NCBI RefSeq assembly: GCF_020360975.1
Contig: NW_025408668.1
Coordinates: forward strand, 992,001 to 1,056,000
From: Hirsutella rhossiliensis
Lineage: Eukaryota > Ascomycota > Sordariomycetes > Hypocreales > Ophiocordycipitaceae
Direction of reading: 5' to 3'
DNA: 64,000 bases
Under the pieces are notes generated by a model, which searched no databases, had not been told where the DNA came from, and saw nothing but the letters and a program-made list of their open reading frames with translations. This document shows positions 24,470 through 34,058 of the stretch, one piece after another; the first letter of the stretch is position 1, and each line of letters opens with the position of its first letter. Position numbers and translations under genes: made by a program.

Positions 24470-25759
24470 ATGGCGAGCATCACCGGGGCCAGGCTCCCGA
24501 ATCGGCCCGCCGACTCGCTGTGGGATATAAGCTTCTCGGCGTCGTCTCCGCCCCGGATCATGTCCATTGCTCCCCATGTAGCATCATCGCTGGATTCCGC
24601 GCAATGTACTGCCGTCTTCCCTGCTCTCGCTCACCCGCACGTCCATCTGGACAAGGCCTTCATCCACCTGTCGCCCGATTACGCAGATCTCCTCCCGTGC
24701 GCCGGCACCTTTGCGGAGGCGCTGTCCAACACAGCGCAGGCCAAGTCGAGGTTCTCGCTGCCGGACCTGCTGAAGCGCGGACGGATGCTGCTTGACGAGT
24801 CTGTCAATTATGGCGTGACGGCCATCCGCGCATTCGTCGAAGTAGACGCCACGGTCCACCACCTTTGCCTCGAGGCCGCCGTTCAGCTCAAGGAGGAGTG
24901 GAGGGAGAGGTGCCACGTCCAGATTGTTTGCTTTGCGCAAGATCCAATCTTCTCGGGACCGCAGGGTGACGAGAATAGGAGCTTAATGGAGGGAGCAATA
25001 CAGCGCGCAGAGGTTGACGTGGTGGGAACAACGCCTTACGTGGAGAGTCATCACGATGCGTCGAGGCAAAACATTGAGTGGGCTGTCCAGACGGCATTGC
25101 AGAGTGGCAAGCACGTCGACTTCCATCTCGACTATGACCTGGATGCCGGAAAGGAGCCCTTGATATGGCATGTCGTCGAAACACTCAAGCAGAGCTCGTG
25201 GCCCTCAAGGACAAGCAAGAGAGTCATGATTGGCCACGCCACTCACCTCAGCCTCTTTTCACACGCCGAATGGCAACGGCTGGCGAGGCAGGTGACGGAC
25301 GCCCAGCTCCCCGTCACGTTTGTCGGTCTGCCCACGAGCGACATATACATGGCTTCAGCCCCCGACAGGGATAAGGCGGACCAGCCGCGAGGAACACTGC
25401 CGATATGCCGCATGATCCGGGACCACGGGCTGGACGCAGTGGTGGGCATCAACAACGTGGGCAACGCCTTCACACCCTGGGGCAGCTGTGATCCGCTGGC
25501 GCTCGCCTCGCTCTGCGTGGGTCTGTATCAAGCCGGAAGCCAAGACGACGCCGAGCTGCTCTTCGAGTGTGTGTCGTCGCGGGCTCGGGCCGCCATGGGT
25601 CTGGGGGCAGCGTCGGCTACCGTGGGCGAGGGACAGGCGGCGGAGCTACTTGTGGTTGGCGACATGCGAAGCGGCCGGGCTGCCGTCGCCGACTTGGTGT
25701 GGAATCCATCCATGGCGAGGGAGAGGAGTGTCGTGTTTCGCGGTCGCCTTTCGGGGTGA
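24470..25759 (+). CDS. Cytosine-deaminase-like amidohydrolase
   Basis: A 429-residue, single-exon member of the metal-dependent amidohydrolase superfamily, nearest to the cytosine deaminase/N-isopropylammelide group. The TIM-barrel metal motif HPHVHLDK is at residues 55-62 (ligands His57 and His59). A later HFHL-type ligand is in VDFHLDYD, and another histidine in IGHATHLS. The place of the usual metal-binding Asp (GSDN in cytosine deaminase) reads GINN at 326-329, so Asn328 stands where Asp is expected. The start gives the family's N-terminal beta-sandwich strand (ARLP...LWDI). Substrate unknown: a cyclic amide or pyrimidine is plausible. It lies 400 nt from cyanase on the same strand, so a joint nitrogen-salvage role is possible but unproven. 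Confidence 0.8.
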   Translation: MASITGARLPNRPADSLWDISFSASSPPRIMSIAPHVASSLDSAQCTAVFPALAHPHVHLDKAFIHLSPDYADLLPCAGTFAEALSNTAQAKSRFSLPDLLKRGRMLLDESVNYGVTAIRAFVEVDATVHHLCLEAAVQLKEEWRERCHVQIVCFAQDPIFSGPQGDENRSLMEGAIQRAEVDVVGTTPYVESHHDASRQNIEWAVQTALQSGKHVDFHLDYDLDAGKEPLIWHVVETLKQSSWPSRTSKRVMIGHATHLSLFSHAEWQRLARQVTDAQLPVTFVGLPTSDIYMASAPDRDKADQPRGTLPICRMIRDHGLDAVVGINNVGNAFTPWGSCDPLALASLCVGLYQAGSQDDAELLFECVSSRARAAMGLGAASATVGEGQAAELLVVGDMRSGRAAVADLVWNPSMARERSVVFRGRLSG

Positions 25760-26432
25760 TTGGAGGTTCCAGTAAGCCGGGCATCGTCGTGATAGGGCGC
25801 CCCCGCACATGGTCACACGTGCAAAGGCGTGCTTTTGCGTTGCTGCCCAACGGCGAGGCAGAACCGACGGAGGATGCGAGCACGTGGCCGTTGTCTCGGC
25901 ACTGCGCTTTGATTCGCGTCCTCTGGTGACCCGGGCCGAGAGGATTCTCAAGGTGGGGTGGTCGAGTGGAAAGATGCTGTTGCAGGTCGAGAGGATCGAA
26001 CTGGCGAATCGTGGTAATGTAGAGAATACTTTTGTAGTCTCACATGCAGACCAAAGTCAGGAGAAAGACTCGTGATGGCGAGACGATGGTCGGTGCTTGA
26101 CCGGACAGCGAGAAGAGCACCGTGCGGGCAGCACTGTACTAGCCGTGAGCAGACCGGGACGGTTAGCGCCCCTGCACATCCATTCCTGCAGCGAACGGCA
26201 GTTTACGCCAGTAACTGGCCCATACAGTGTGCCGCCCACTGTCCCTACCAACCCAAGGATGCTTGCGTGCTTGTGCCGTGTTTCAACTCCCATCCCTCCT
26301 CCATTGTTCGGTTCCGCCATCTGCCTCGTCTGGTCCCGCCACCAGCTCCCTGCCTTTGCGCAGCTTCATATGAACATGTCGACGCCTTGACGACCGCTTC
26401 TCCTCCTCCCCAGCCAGTCCATCGCAGCCACG
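25760..26432. other. Intergenic, amidohydrolase to MCH1
   Basis: No gene seen. The last 150 nt are pyrimidine-rich, as is common in fungal 5' leaders. Confidence 0.5.
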
Positions 26433-28154
26433 ATGCCTCAGACTCCCGCCGCCGACCATCGGCCCTTGGGCCCAGCGTCGCCCGCCATGAGCCTGTCTGA
26501 TCTCGATGACGACTCCGACCTCGAGCACCAGTCCCGCGGCAAAGGCGCCACCAGAACCATCTCCCTCGTTTCCGCCACCATCGCCGCCCTCTGCGCCGGC
26601 TCCATCGTCGTCTTCTCGCTCTACGCCCCCCAGTTCCAGTCCCGCCTCCACTACACCCAGTTCCAGGTCAACGGCGTCGCCATCGGCGGCTCTCTGGCCC
26701 TCTACCTGCCCATCTCCGCCATGGGCTACGTCTGCGACCGCAGCGGCGTCGCCCCGCTCACCCTCCTCTCCTCCATCCTCTTCGCCATCGGCTACGGCCT
26801 CGCCGCCGCCATCTACCGCAAGCTCGACTTCGAGTACAATGTCCGTGGCAAGCCTCATGGTAAGGCCGACGACTGGTCCTACCCGCTCATGGTCTTCGCC
26901 TTTGTCTGCGTCGGCTCCGCCACCTGCGCCATGTACATTGCATCGGTCTCGACGTGCGCAAAGAACTTTGGCAAGGGCAAGTACCGCGGCCTTGCCCTCG
27001 CCATGCCCGTCACCGGCTTCGGCCTCAGCGGCATGTGGCTCAGCCAGGTCGGCAGCCGCTTCCTCCACGAGACCCGGCCCGACGGCTCCAAAGGCGACGT
27101 CGATGTCTTCCGCTTCTTCGTCTTCCTCGCCATCCTGCTCTTCGTCGTCGGCCTCGTCGCCACCTTTACCCTGCGTGTCGTCGACGAGCAGGACCTCATC
27201 GAAGAAGCCATCGACGAGCTCGAACAGAGCGGCTTGCTCGACGGGAGCGCCCTTCTCGGTCGCGCAGACAGGGGCTATGGCTCGGCTGGTTCGACCGCCG
27301 ATCTTGAGAGCGACGCGCTGCTTCACCCGTCCAAGGACGACGACGCCAGGTGGAAAAAGAACTGGGTTCTCAACGCCGAGACGCGCCGGTTCCTCACCGA
27401 CCACACCATGTGGCCCTTTGCCCTGGCTTTTTTGCTCATGATTGGGCCGGGCGAGGCATTTGTCAATAATCTCGGCACTGTCATCGGCACGCTGACGCCT
27501 CCGCCCACGGGTTTCTCGACACAGCCCACCTCGGTGGCCACCCACGTCTCCATCTTCGGCGTCACCAGCACCATTGCTCGCCTGCTCATCGGCACTCTCA
27601 CCGATCTCGTCGCCCCGGCACCCGAGACCCAGCACGTCCAGGTTGGCCCCCATCGCGGCCACTACCAGCCTTCGTCGCTGGGGCGCATCACCGTCTCGCG
27701 GGTTGTCTTCATGCTCTTCTTTGCTGCCACCATGTCCATGGGCCTCGTCTTTCTCGCCTCGGGCGCCGTCCAGAACCATGCCGAGCGCTTCTGGGTCGTC
27801 TCGGGGCTTGTCGGAGCAGGCTATGGCGCCGTCTTTAGCCTGACGCCGCTCATCGTCGCCATCATCTGGGGCGTCGAGAACTTTGCCACAAATTTTGGCA
27901 TAATTGCCATGCTGCCTGCCCTGGGATCCACGTTCTGGGGCTTGGTCTACTCAGGAGTTTACCAGGCCGGGGCCAAGGCGCCATCCGCACCAGAGACAGG
28001 GGGGGGTTCCGACGATCAGAACCTTTGTTACGGCGTGCAATGTTACTCGGCCGCCTTTTGGGCAGAGGGCATCTCCGTCTGGGTGGCGTGCGTGCTCCTC
28101 TTTTGGGCGTGGAAGGGTAAGAGCGGCTGGCAGCGACGCGGAATCGTGATATAG
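26433..28154 (+). CDS. mch1: MCH1-type major facilitator transporter
   Basis: A single-exon 573-residue membrane protein of the major facilitator superfamily, resembling the fungal monocarboxylate-transporter homologue MCH1 and the plant nodulin-like group. An acidic N-terminal tail (DLDDDSD) precedes TM1 (about 43-65). The first six helices end near residue 250. A long polar loop (about 255-310, EEAIDELEQSGLLDG onward) separates them from the C-terminal six, which begin after WKKNWVLNAETRRF. The second half includes GPGEAFVNNLGTVIGTL, VSIFGVTSTIARLLIGTL with a basic cytoplasmic loop, and a last helix before the C-terminal KGKSGWQRRG. Yeast MCH proteins do not carry monocarboxylates detectably, so the substrate is unknown; vacuolar location is inference. 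ATG at residue 19 is an alternative start. Confidence 0.85.
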   Translation: MPQTPAADHRPLGPASPAMSLSDLDDDSDLEHQSRGKGATRTISLVSATIAALCAGSIVVFSLYAPQFQSRLHYTQFQVNGVAIGGSLALYLPISAMGYVCDRSGVAPLTLLSSILFAIGYGLAAAIYRKLDFEYNVRGKPHGKADDWSYPLMVFAFVCVGSATCAMYIASVSTCAKNFGKGKYRGLALAMPVTGFGLSGMWLSQVGSRFLHETRPDGSKGDVDVFRFFVFLAILLFVVGLVATFTLRVVDEQDLIEEAIDELEQSGLLDGSALLGRADRGYGSAGSTADLESDALLHPSKDDDARWKKNWVLNAETRRFLTDHTMWPFALAFLLMIGPGEAFVNNLGTVIGTLTPPPTGFSTQPTSVATHVSIFGVTSTIARLLIGTLTDLVAPAPETQHVQVGPHRGHYQPSSLGRITVSRVVFMLFFAATMSMGLVFLASGAVQNHAERFWVVSGLVGAGYGAVFSLTPLIVAIIWGVENFATNFGIIAMLPALGSTFWGLVYSGVYQAGAKAPSAPETGGGSDDQNLCYGVQCYSAAFWAEGISVWVACVLLFWAWKGKSGWQRRGIVI

Positions 28155-28726
28155 ATATGTCGCCCTTGTTCAATTTCTTTGTGGCGTTTCTTGGGACCAC
28201 GGTGATGGATCATAATCGGAGCTGCATTTAGATGGACTTGCAAGCGATGTTAGCTACGGGTCTGATTGTTCACTCAGGACCATAGCCGTGGCTGGTACAC
28301 ACGGGATGGAGGGGTACGACAGGTGCTCCGAAGAGTATCGTTATACTTTGCCAAGGTCATGTTTCATTGACACCTTGTAAGGCTTTAATAGACTAATCAT
28401 GAGGCCTTTCCTCGAGGTCCAGTATAAGTGGTTACAGTGCTAGCCTTGACGCTTTATCTGTATGGTTCTCCTGGTCAGTATCATCAAACAATAGTACATT
28501 TTGTCAGTAATCTCTCGATTTACGGTCATAGCAGCTTCGCTCGTAAAAGTCGTGCTTGCACTCGCCGAAGAGCTGCTGGTTTGAGACCAAAGTGCATCAC
28601 GTGACTTCGCACCATTTCGCGTCCACGGCCTGCGCGTCCCTTTTAACCCTCGCGCCTTCGGCTTCATTCGACCACGACCCGCTTGCGTCTTCCTCGGGCC
28701 CTTTGCTGGCTTCCAGCCCTCTTGAA
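28155..28726. other. Intergenic, MCH1 to MRE11
   Basis: No gene seen; it holds the 3' end of MCH1 and the MRE11 promoter. Confidence 0.5.
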
Positions 28727-31117
28727 ATGACCGAATTCACAGGTGAGACTGCCCGATGCCCTGCAGCTCTTCACACCATAGACTGACTCGACTTGCAGAG
28801 GCGGACACGATCCGCATCCTCGTCGCGACAGACAACCACGTCGGCTTCGAGGAGCGAGACGCCATTCGCAAGGATGACAGCTGGCGCACGTTTGACGAGA
28901 TTATGAATGCTGCTCGGCTGCAAGATGTACATGGCCCCAGACCCCCGAGCGCTGCGTGCCCTGCCGGCTAACGCCATCGCGCCAGGTCGACATGGTTCTC
29001 CTCGCCGGCGACCTCTTCCACGACAACAAGCCGTCTCGCAAGTCGCTGTACCAAGTCATGCGGACCCTGCGCCAAAACTGCCTCGGCATGAAGCCCTGTC
29101 CTCTCGAGTTCCTCTCCGACGCGGCCGAGGTCTTTGAGGGCGCCTTTACCCACGTCAACTACGAGGACCCGGACATCAACGTCTCCATCCCTGTCTTTTC
29201 CATCCACGGCAATCACGACGATCCCTCGGGCGACGGTAACTTTTGCTCGCTCGACCTGTTGCAGGCGAGCGGGCTGCTCAACTACTTTGGCCGCGTGGCT
29301 GAGGCGGACAACATCGAGGCCAAGCCCATCTTGCTGCAAAAGGGTCTCACAAAGCTGGCTCTGTTCGGGCTGAGCAATGTCCGCGACGAGCGCATGTTTC
29401 GCACCTTTCGAGACCACAAGGTCAAATGGTTCCGTCCCAACGTCCAGACTGGCGACTGGTTCAATCTGCTGGCCGTCCACCAAAATCACCACGCACACAC
29501 CGCCACGTCGTACTTGCCCGAGAACGTACTGCCCGACTGGCTCGACCTCGTCGTCTGGGGTCATGAGCACGAATGCGTCATCGACCCCACGCAGAACCCT
29601 GAGACGGGCTTTCACGTCATGCAACCCGGCTCATCCGTCGCCACATCCTTGGTTCCCGGAGAGGCTGTCCAGAAGAACGTGGCCATTTTGAGCGTCACGG
29701 GCAAAGACTTCTCCGTCGACAAGATACCTCTCAAGACTGTCCGCCCGTTTGTCACCCGAGAGCTTGTGCTGGCCCAAGACGGGCGTTTCGAAGGGTTGGA
29801 CAAGAAAAAGGACAATAGGCAAGAGGTGACGCGGCGCCTGATGGAGGTTGTCGAGGAAATGATTCAGGAAGCCAACGCCGAGTGGGAGGCGATCCAAACA
29901 GACCAAGAGGCCCTCGAGGAGCGACCCTTGCCACTTGTCCGTCTCAAGGTCGAGTACAGCGCCTCCGAGGGCGGTCAATTCGAGTGCGAGAATCCGCAGC
30001 GCTTCTCCAACCGCTTCGTCGGAAAGGTGGCCAACACCAACGACGTCGTCTACTTTTATCGCAAGAAGTCCTCGCTGCGTACGCATCCTCGATCTCCTCT
30101 CCTTTCCCATCCCATGCTGACAACCCCTCAGGGAAGGCGACTGCTGCCACGCCAGCGGATGCTCTCGAGGCTATGACCGATGGCGGCGACATGGTCAAGG
30201 TTGAGTCGCTCGTCCAAGAGTTTCTTTCCGCCCAGTCCCTCAAGGTTCTCCCCCAAGGCCCCTTTGGCGACGCCGTCAACCAATTTGTTTCCAAGGACGA
30301 CAAGCACGCCATGGAGCTGTTTGTCTCTGAGCACCTCACCGGGCAGGTGAAGCAGCTTCTGGGTCTCGAGTCGGACGACGAGGACCTGAACAGCGCCATG
30401 GACATTTATCGCTCAAGAATCGAACAGCAGGTGGCGAGCGCGCCGCCGAGGCAGCGGGGCCAAAGGAAACGCATGCTCAAGCCCAAACCCGATACCTGGG
30501 ATAGCGATTTTGATGGCAACTGGGAAGACGAAGCCGATGCGTGGGTGTATGAGGAGCCCACACAGGACGCAACCCTCGATGCGACGTCGGTGGGCCTGGG
30601 GAAATCATCGCGGGGACAGGGACGGGGGCGGAAACGGCAACCGAATGACAATGAGATGCCTGACGTAGACGATGACGAGGCTCCTGCTTCTCAAGGTGCA
30701 ACGAAACCCCGCGCAGGCAGGTCGAAGGCGACGACGAAAACCACAGCCAAAAAGCCGACGGCAAAGAAACCGCCTGCCCGATCCACCCGGGGTCGCGGGC
30801 GCAAAGCCGCCGACGAGAGCGACGAGGCGGAAGAGGAAGAGGAAGACGTCGTCATGGAGTCGGACGAGGAGGCACCGGCGCCCAAGCCTGCGCCCAAGTC
30901 TCGACGAGGCCAAGCTGCCAAGCCCGCGCCCGCGGCGAGGAGACAGACCCCGGCGGCGGCGACGAGGGGCTCAGCCCGGACGCGGCAGACGATGCTCGAC
31001 TTTTCGCAGGGGACGGCGACGCAGGCGCAGGCGCTGGAGATTAGCGACGACGAGATCTCGGATGACGAGAATGCCTTTGAGCCGGCGCCCGTAGCCACCC
31101 GGACCAGGAGACGATGA
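28727..31117 (+). CDS. mre11: Double-strand-break repair nuclease MRE11
   Basis: MRE11 is the nuclease of the MRN/MRX complex with Rad50 and Nbs1/Xrs2, acting in nuclear end resection, checkpoint signalling and telomere upkeep. Four exons are inferred: 28727-28742, 28799-28926, 28986-30078 and 30132-31117, giving 740 residues. Introns start GTGAGA, GTACAT and GTACGC. The phosphoesterase motifs are all present: DNHVG (Asp17, His19), GDLFHDN (Asp57), GNHDD (Asn124, His125), a later histidine in the AVHQNHHAH block, and GHEHEC. A capping/DNA-binding domain follows. The C-terminus (about 480-740) is acidic and basic by turns, with AK-rich and RGR repeats like the GAR region of other MRE11 proteins. 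It ends in a basic TRTRRR tail. Confidence 0.95.
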
Positions 31118-31510
31118 GGGGCGTGCGATCCGATGTTATACCCAGGCGGGAAGGTCCCCAATGACAGGAAGTTTGGAAACCTTGTAGGCATTGAAACCTA
31201 TGAGGAGTAACGAGAAAGTCACATCTCGGCTGGAGCTTAATTACTTGCCTGCTTAGTCGCTCCGACTCAAGTCACTCTCGTCTGCTCAACGTGCCTCGCT
31301 TCAGCACTCTTTCCATATTGAATTGACTGATTGGTGAGAATAAGCTCCGTCAGTTGGCTCGCATTTAATAACACCGAGCTTGCTTACAGCCTATTCATCA
31401 TACCAACACTGCCGACTACTTCACGAACGAACCAAGTCTAAGAGTGGTGCGATTCTATTCATCTGTTCGTTTCATATCGTTGCATCCCAACAGCTCATCT
31501 ATAGCATCCA
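31118..31510. other. Convergent 3' region between MRE11 and SDR
   Basis: About 390 nt between two converging genes. No gene seen; it must hold both 3' ends. Confidence 0.5.
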
Positions 31511-32512
31511 TCATTGCAAACCAACCAACTCCCTAGACTTGTTCCACAGCTTGGTTGCCTTTTCCACGTCATACGCGTACGTCGCGTACCCCGGGCCAAA
31601 CTCACCGACCGAAGGGTCCCAGGGCCCGGTGATCCGGCAGTCCTCTAGGTACTTCCCGCCTTGACCTTCCAGAGCCGCAGCAGTGGCGGCCCAGACGCTT
31701 GTCGCAGCTCCTTGCTCCGAATTCTTGAACATCTTGGCCAGCAAGGGGTCCTCATGGAACCCGGTCTTCTCGGCGTCGGACATGTGCCGCATCAGATCGG
31801 TCAGCACGGCCCCGGGATGCACGCTCCACGCGTGGACGCCCTGGCTGCCGTACCGCCGTTCGATCTCGTTGGCCGTCCACACGTTGGCAGTTTTGCTCTG
31901 CGCGTAGGCGGTCCAGGGGTCGTAGTTGCCGTCAAAGTTGAAGTTATCGAAGTTGACCTCGCCGAAGCGGTGGGCGAGCGACGAGAGGACGATGACGCGC
32001 GAGGCCCGGTTTGAGGTAGCGGCGCCGGCGAGGAGCGCGGGCTGCAAGAGGTTGAAGAGGAGAAAGTGCGAGAGGTGGTTGGTTCCGAACTGTGTCTCGA
32101 AGCCGTCCTTCGTACGGCCCTCTGGGGGCGTCATGACTCCCGCGTTGCAGATCAGCAAGTTGAGAGTCGCGCTCTTGGAAAGGAACTCGGCCGCACAAGC
32201 CCGCACGTTGTCGAAAGACTCGAGGTCAAGCTGCAGCAGGTGCACACGCTCGCCATCACCGACGAGGGCATCCCCCAGCGCAGCGCGGGCCTTGGCAAGA
32301 TCCCGCGCGGTAAGGAATAGCGTGGCGCCGGCGGCGTACAGGGCCTTTGCGGTGTCGACGCCGATGCCGGCGGAGCAGCCGGTGATGAGGGCGGTCTGGC
32401 CGCCGAGCTGGCCGCCGTCGAGGGCCTCGTCCTTGATGATCTGGGCGGCTGTTGGGCGCGCGTCTCCCGGCCCGTTGGGCGTTTTGTGGGCGGAGATGTA
32501 GCGGTCTGCCAT
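31511..32512 (-). CDS. Short-chain dehydrogenase/reductase, retinol-dehydrogenase/WWOX-like
   Basis: A 333-residue single-exon classical SDR. The Rossmann motif TGCSAGIG is at residues 44-51, the structural CNAG follows near 130, the catalytic serine is in VIVLSSLAHR, and the catalytic Tyr203 and Lys207 are in YAQSK. The closing PG motif is in SVHPGAVLTDL. These make it an NAD(P)-dependent oxidoreductase, probably cytosolic or peripherally membrane-bound. The sequence is closest in style to the retinol-dehydrogenase/WW-domain-oxidoreductase branch, which is large in fungi; the true substrate cannot be told. There is no secondary-metabolite gene next to it. Confidence 0.88.
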   Translation of the reverse strand: MADRYISAHKTPNGPGDARPTAAQIIKDEALDGGQLGGQTALITGCSAGIGVDTAKALYAAGATLFLTARDLAKARAALGDALVGDGERVHLLQLDLESFDNVRACAAEFLSKSATLNLLICNAGVMTPPEGRTKDGFETQFGTNHLSHFLLFNLLQPALLAGAATSNRASRVIVLSSLAHRFGEVNFDNFNFDGNYDPWTAYAQSKTANVWTANEIERRYGSQGVHAWSVHPGAVLTDLMRHMSDAEKTGFHEDPLLAKMFKNSEQGAATSVWAATAAALEGQGGKYLEDCRITGPWDPSVGEFGPGYATYAYDVEKATKLWNKSRELVGLQ

Positions 32513-32629
32513 GTTGCTGGAATGTTTGTATGTGTGCTTTGGTGTTTATTGATGCTCTGAGTGACGGGATCTTGGTTCAAGTCTGATGGCGATGGACCAA
32601 GTCGGATGATGGGAGCTGGCGACTGGGTT

Positions 32630-32635
32630 CTTATA
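32630..32635 (-). promoter_or_regulatory. TATA-like box upstream of the SDR gene
   Basis: Minus-strand TATAAG lies about 120 nt before the ATG of the SDR gene, a plausible distance for a fungal TATA element. There is no other support. Confidence 0.3.
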
Positions 32636-34058
32636 GGTGCTCGCTCATACAACCACCACCGCCCGGCTCCGTGTCATTTTCAGCAGCCCTAGGCCTCGAG
32701 CGCCGACTTTCGCCCCTCAGGGAACTCCACCGCTCGTGCTTCAGTCCGGCTCGGGGCGTGCCTCAAGCCCGAATTCGCACTTTACGGCATTTTCGGAATT
32801 AGCGGGCTGCCCGGAGGTGCGCGAAGGTTTGCGTAACCCAACACTCAAGCCATCAAAGAAAAGAAGACACGGGACGAAGAACCCTGTAACGCTCCATAGG
32901 GGTCTAGAGTTTGTTTCAAGACGAACGAGGCGCGAATCAGGGGCGGTATATATGCGTGGCATATATGGAGTAGTGGAACCGTCGCGGGTTGCATTTGTAA
33001 GTCGCCATGGATACGGACCAACACCCGATATCTCCGGTATGGACGCGCCCAAAGTTGTCTTGATCCGTATATAGTTGTGCATTTTAATGAGTCGAGATCA
33101 ATGTCGAGATCAATGTAGTCGGATATTTAAATCTACCGAGCTGTGCAGTCGAGTGGTGCTATGCCTGCGTCTCTAATTATTACTGTCAAACATAGCAAAT
33201 ACCACTTGACTACCAGCAAAATAGGGGCACCCCCTGTGGAGGTATTATTAGTATGGTTTATAAATCGTTGTCCTGCTGACAATTAACATTGCTTGCCGGA
33301 TGAATCCAGTTTTCGCCATGCACTGCAAGCAAGCCGACTTTGTATACTCAAATCTCTCAAAAGTTTGTGTTTATTTTTGAATCAACATGACATGGAGAAT
33401 GTTATATACGGCAGCTTCCAAATCCAAGTCCTTTGCCCAGAGAAAGCGATCTACATGAACACGCCGAAGTAACAAAGTACGAAGTACGGCAGAAGGGCAG
33501 ATGGGATTCTGAATGCATAAGAAAGGGGTCACGCATGTTCGGGGCCTTGACTTCAGCCACCAGAGGGCGGTCGGCTTTGCAATGGACGATGAGACATGTA
33601 TTCCCGTCATGGGCAGTCCATCTTTTCTAACACTTATATACGATAGGACTCGTCGTCCTGAAACACCTGTCCTCTAAGCTCGAAGGAAAGACGGAGAAAG
33701 AAGAGAAAAGGTAAAAAGCGACTCGCCACCATCGCCCCTCTCAGGCCCGACCCGCTCAACAATGCCTGACCGACGCTCAGTGACCACAACAGCAACACCA
33801 ACGCCTCAGCCCAGGGAATAGCCATTCACCTCTTTCCGCACGGGTCCTCCAGACACCAAAGGAATGCCTGCCTTTCCCCATCCACCCCTTCAATCGTGCG
33901 GGGGTGGAAGGTCCGGCCTCTTGTCCATCACTAATTAGGATTCGTATTGAGCCCGTAAAAGTGTGTGTGGTACCGGCTTTATTTGATTTCGTCGGAGTCG
34001 TCTGCGGCCTATGAAGCAAGGGTGCGTTGGCAGCCTAGGTCATCTCCTGACAGCTCTT
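32636..34058. other. Intergenic, no gene seen
   Basis: About 1.4 kb of moderately AT-rich sequence between the SDR promoter and the 3' end of the metalloprotease gene. No frame looks coding, and there is no RNA gene or clear repeat beyond a short duplicated gtcgagatcaatg near 33,095. Confidence 0.5.

Noticed and set aside
26283..27779. A 498-codon minus-strand open frame opposite MCH1
   Set aside because: It is antisense to a clear transporter gene and consists of Gly/Glu/Asp/Ala-rich composition expected from the opposite strand of GC-rich codons.
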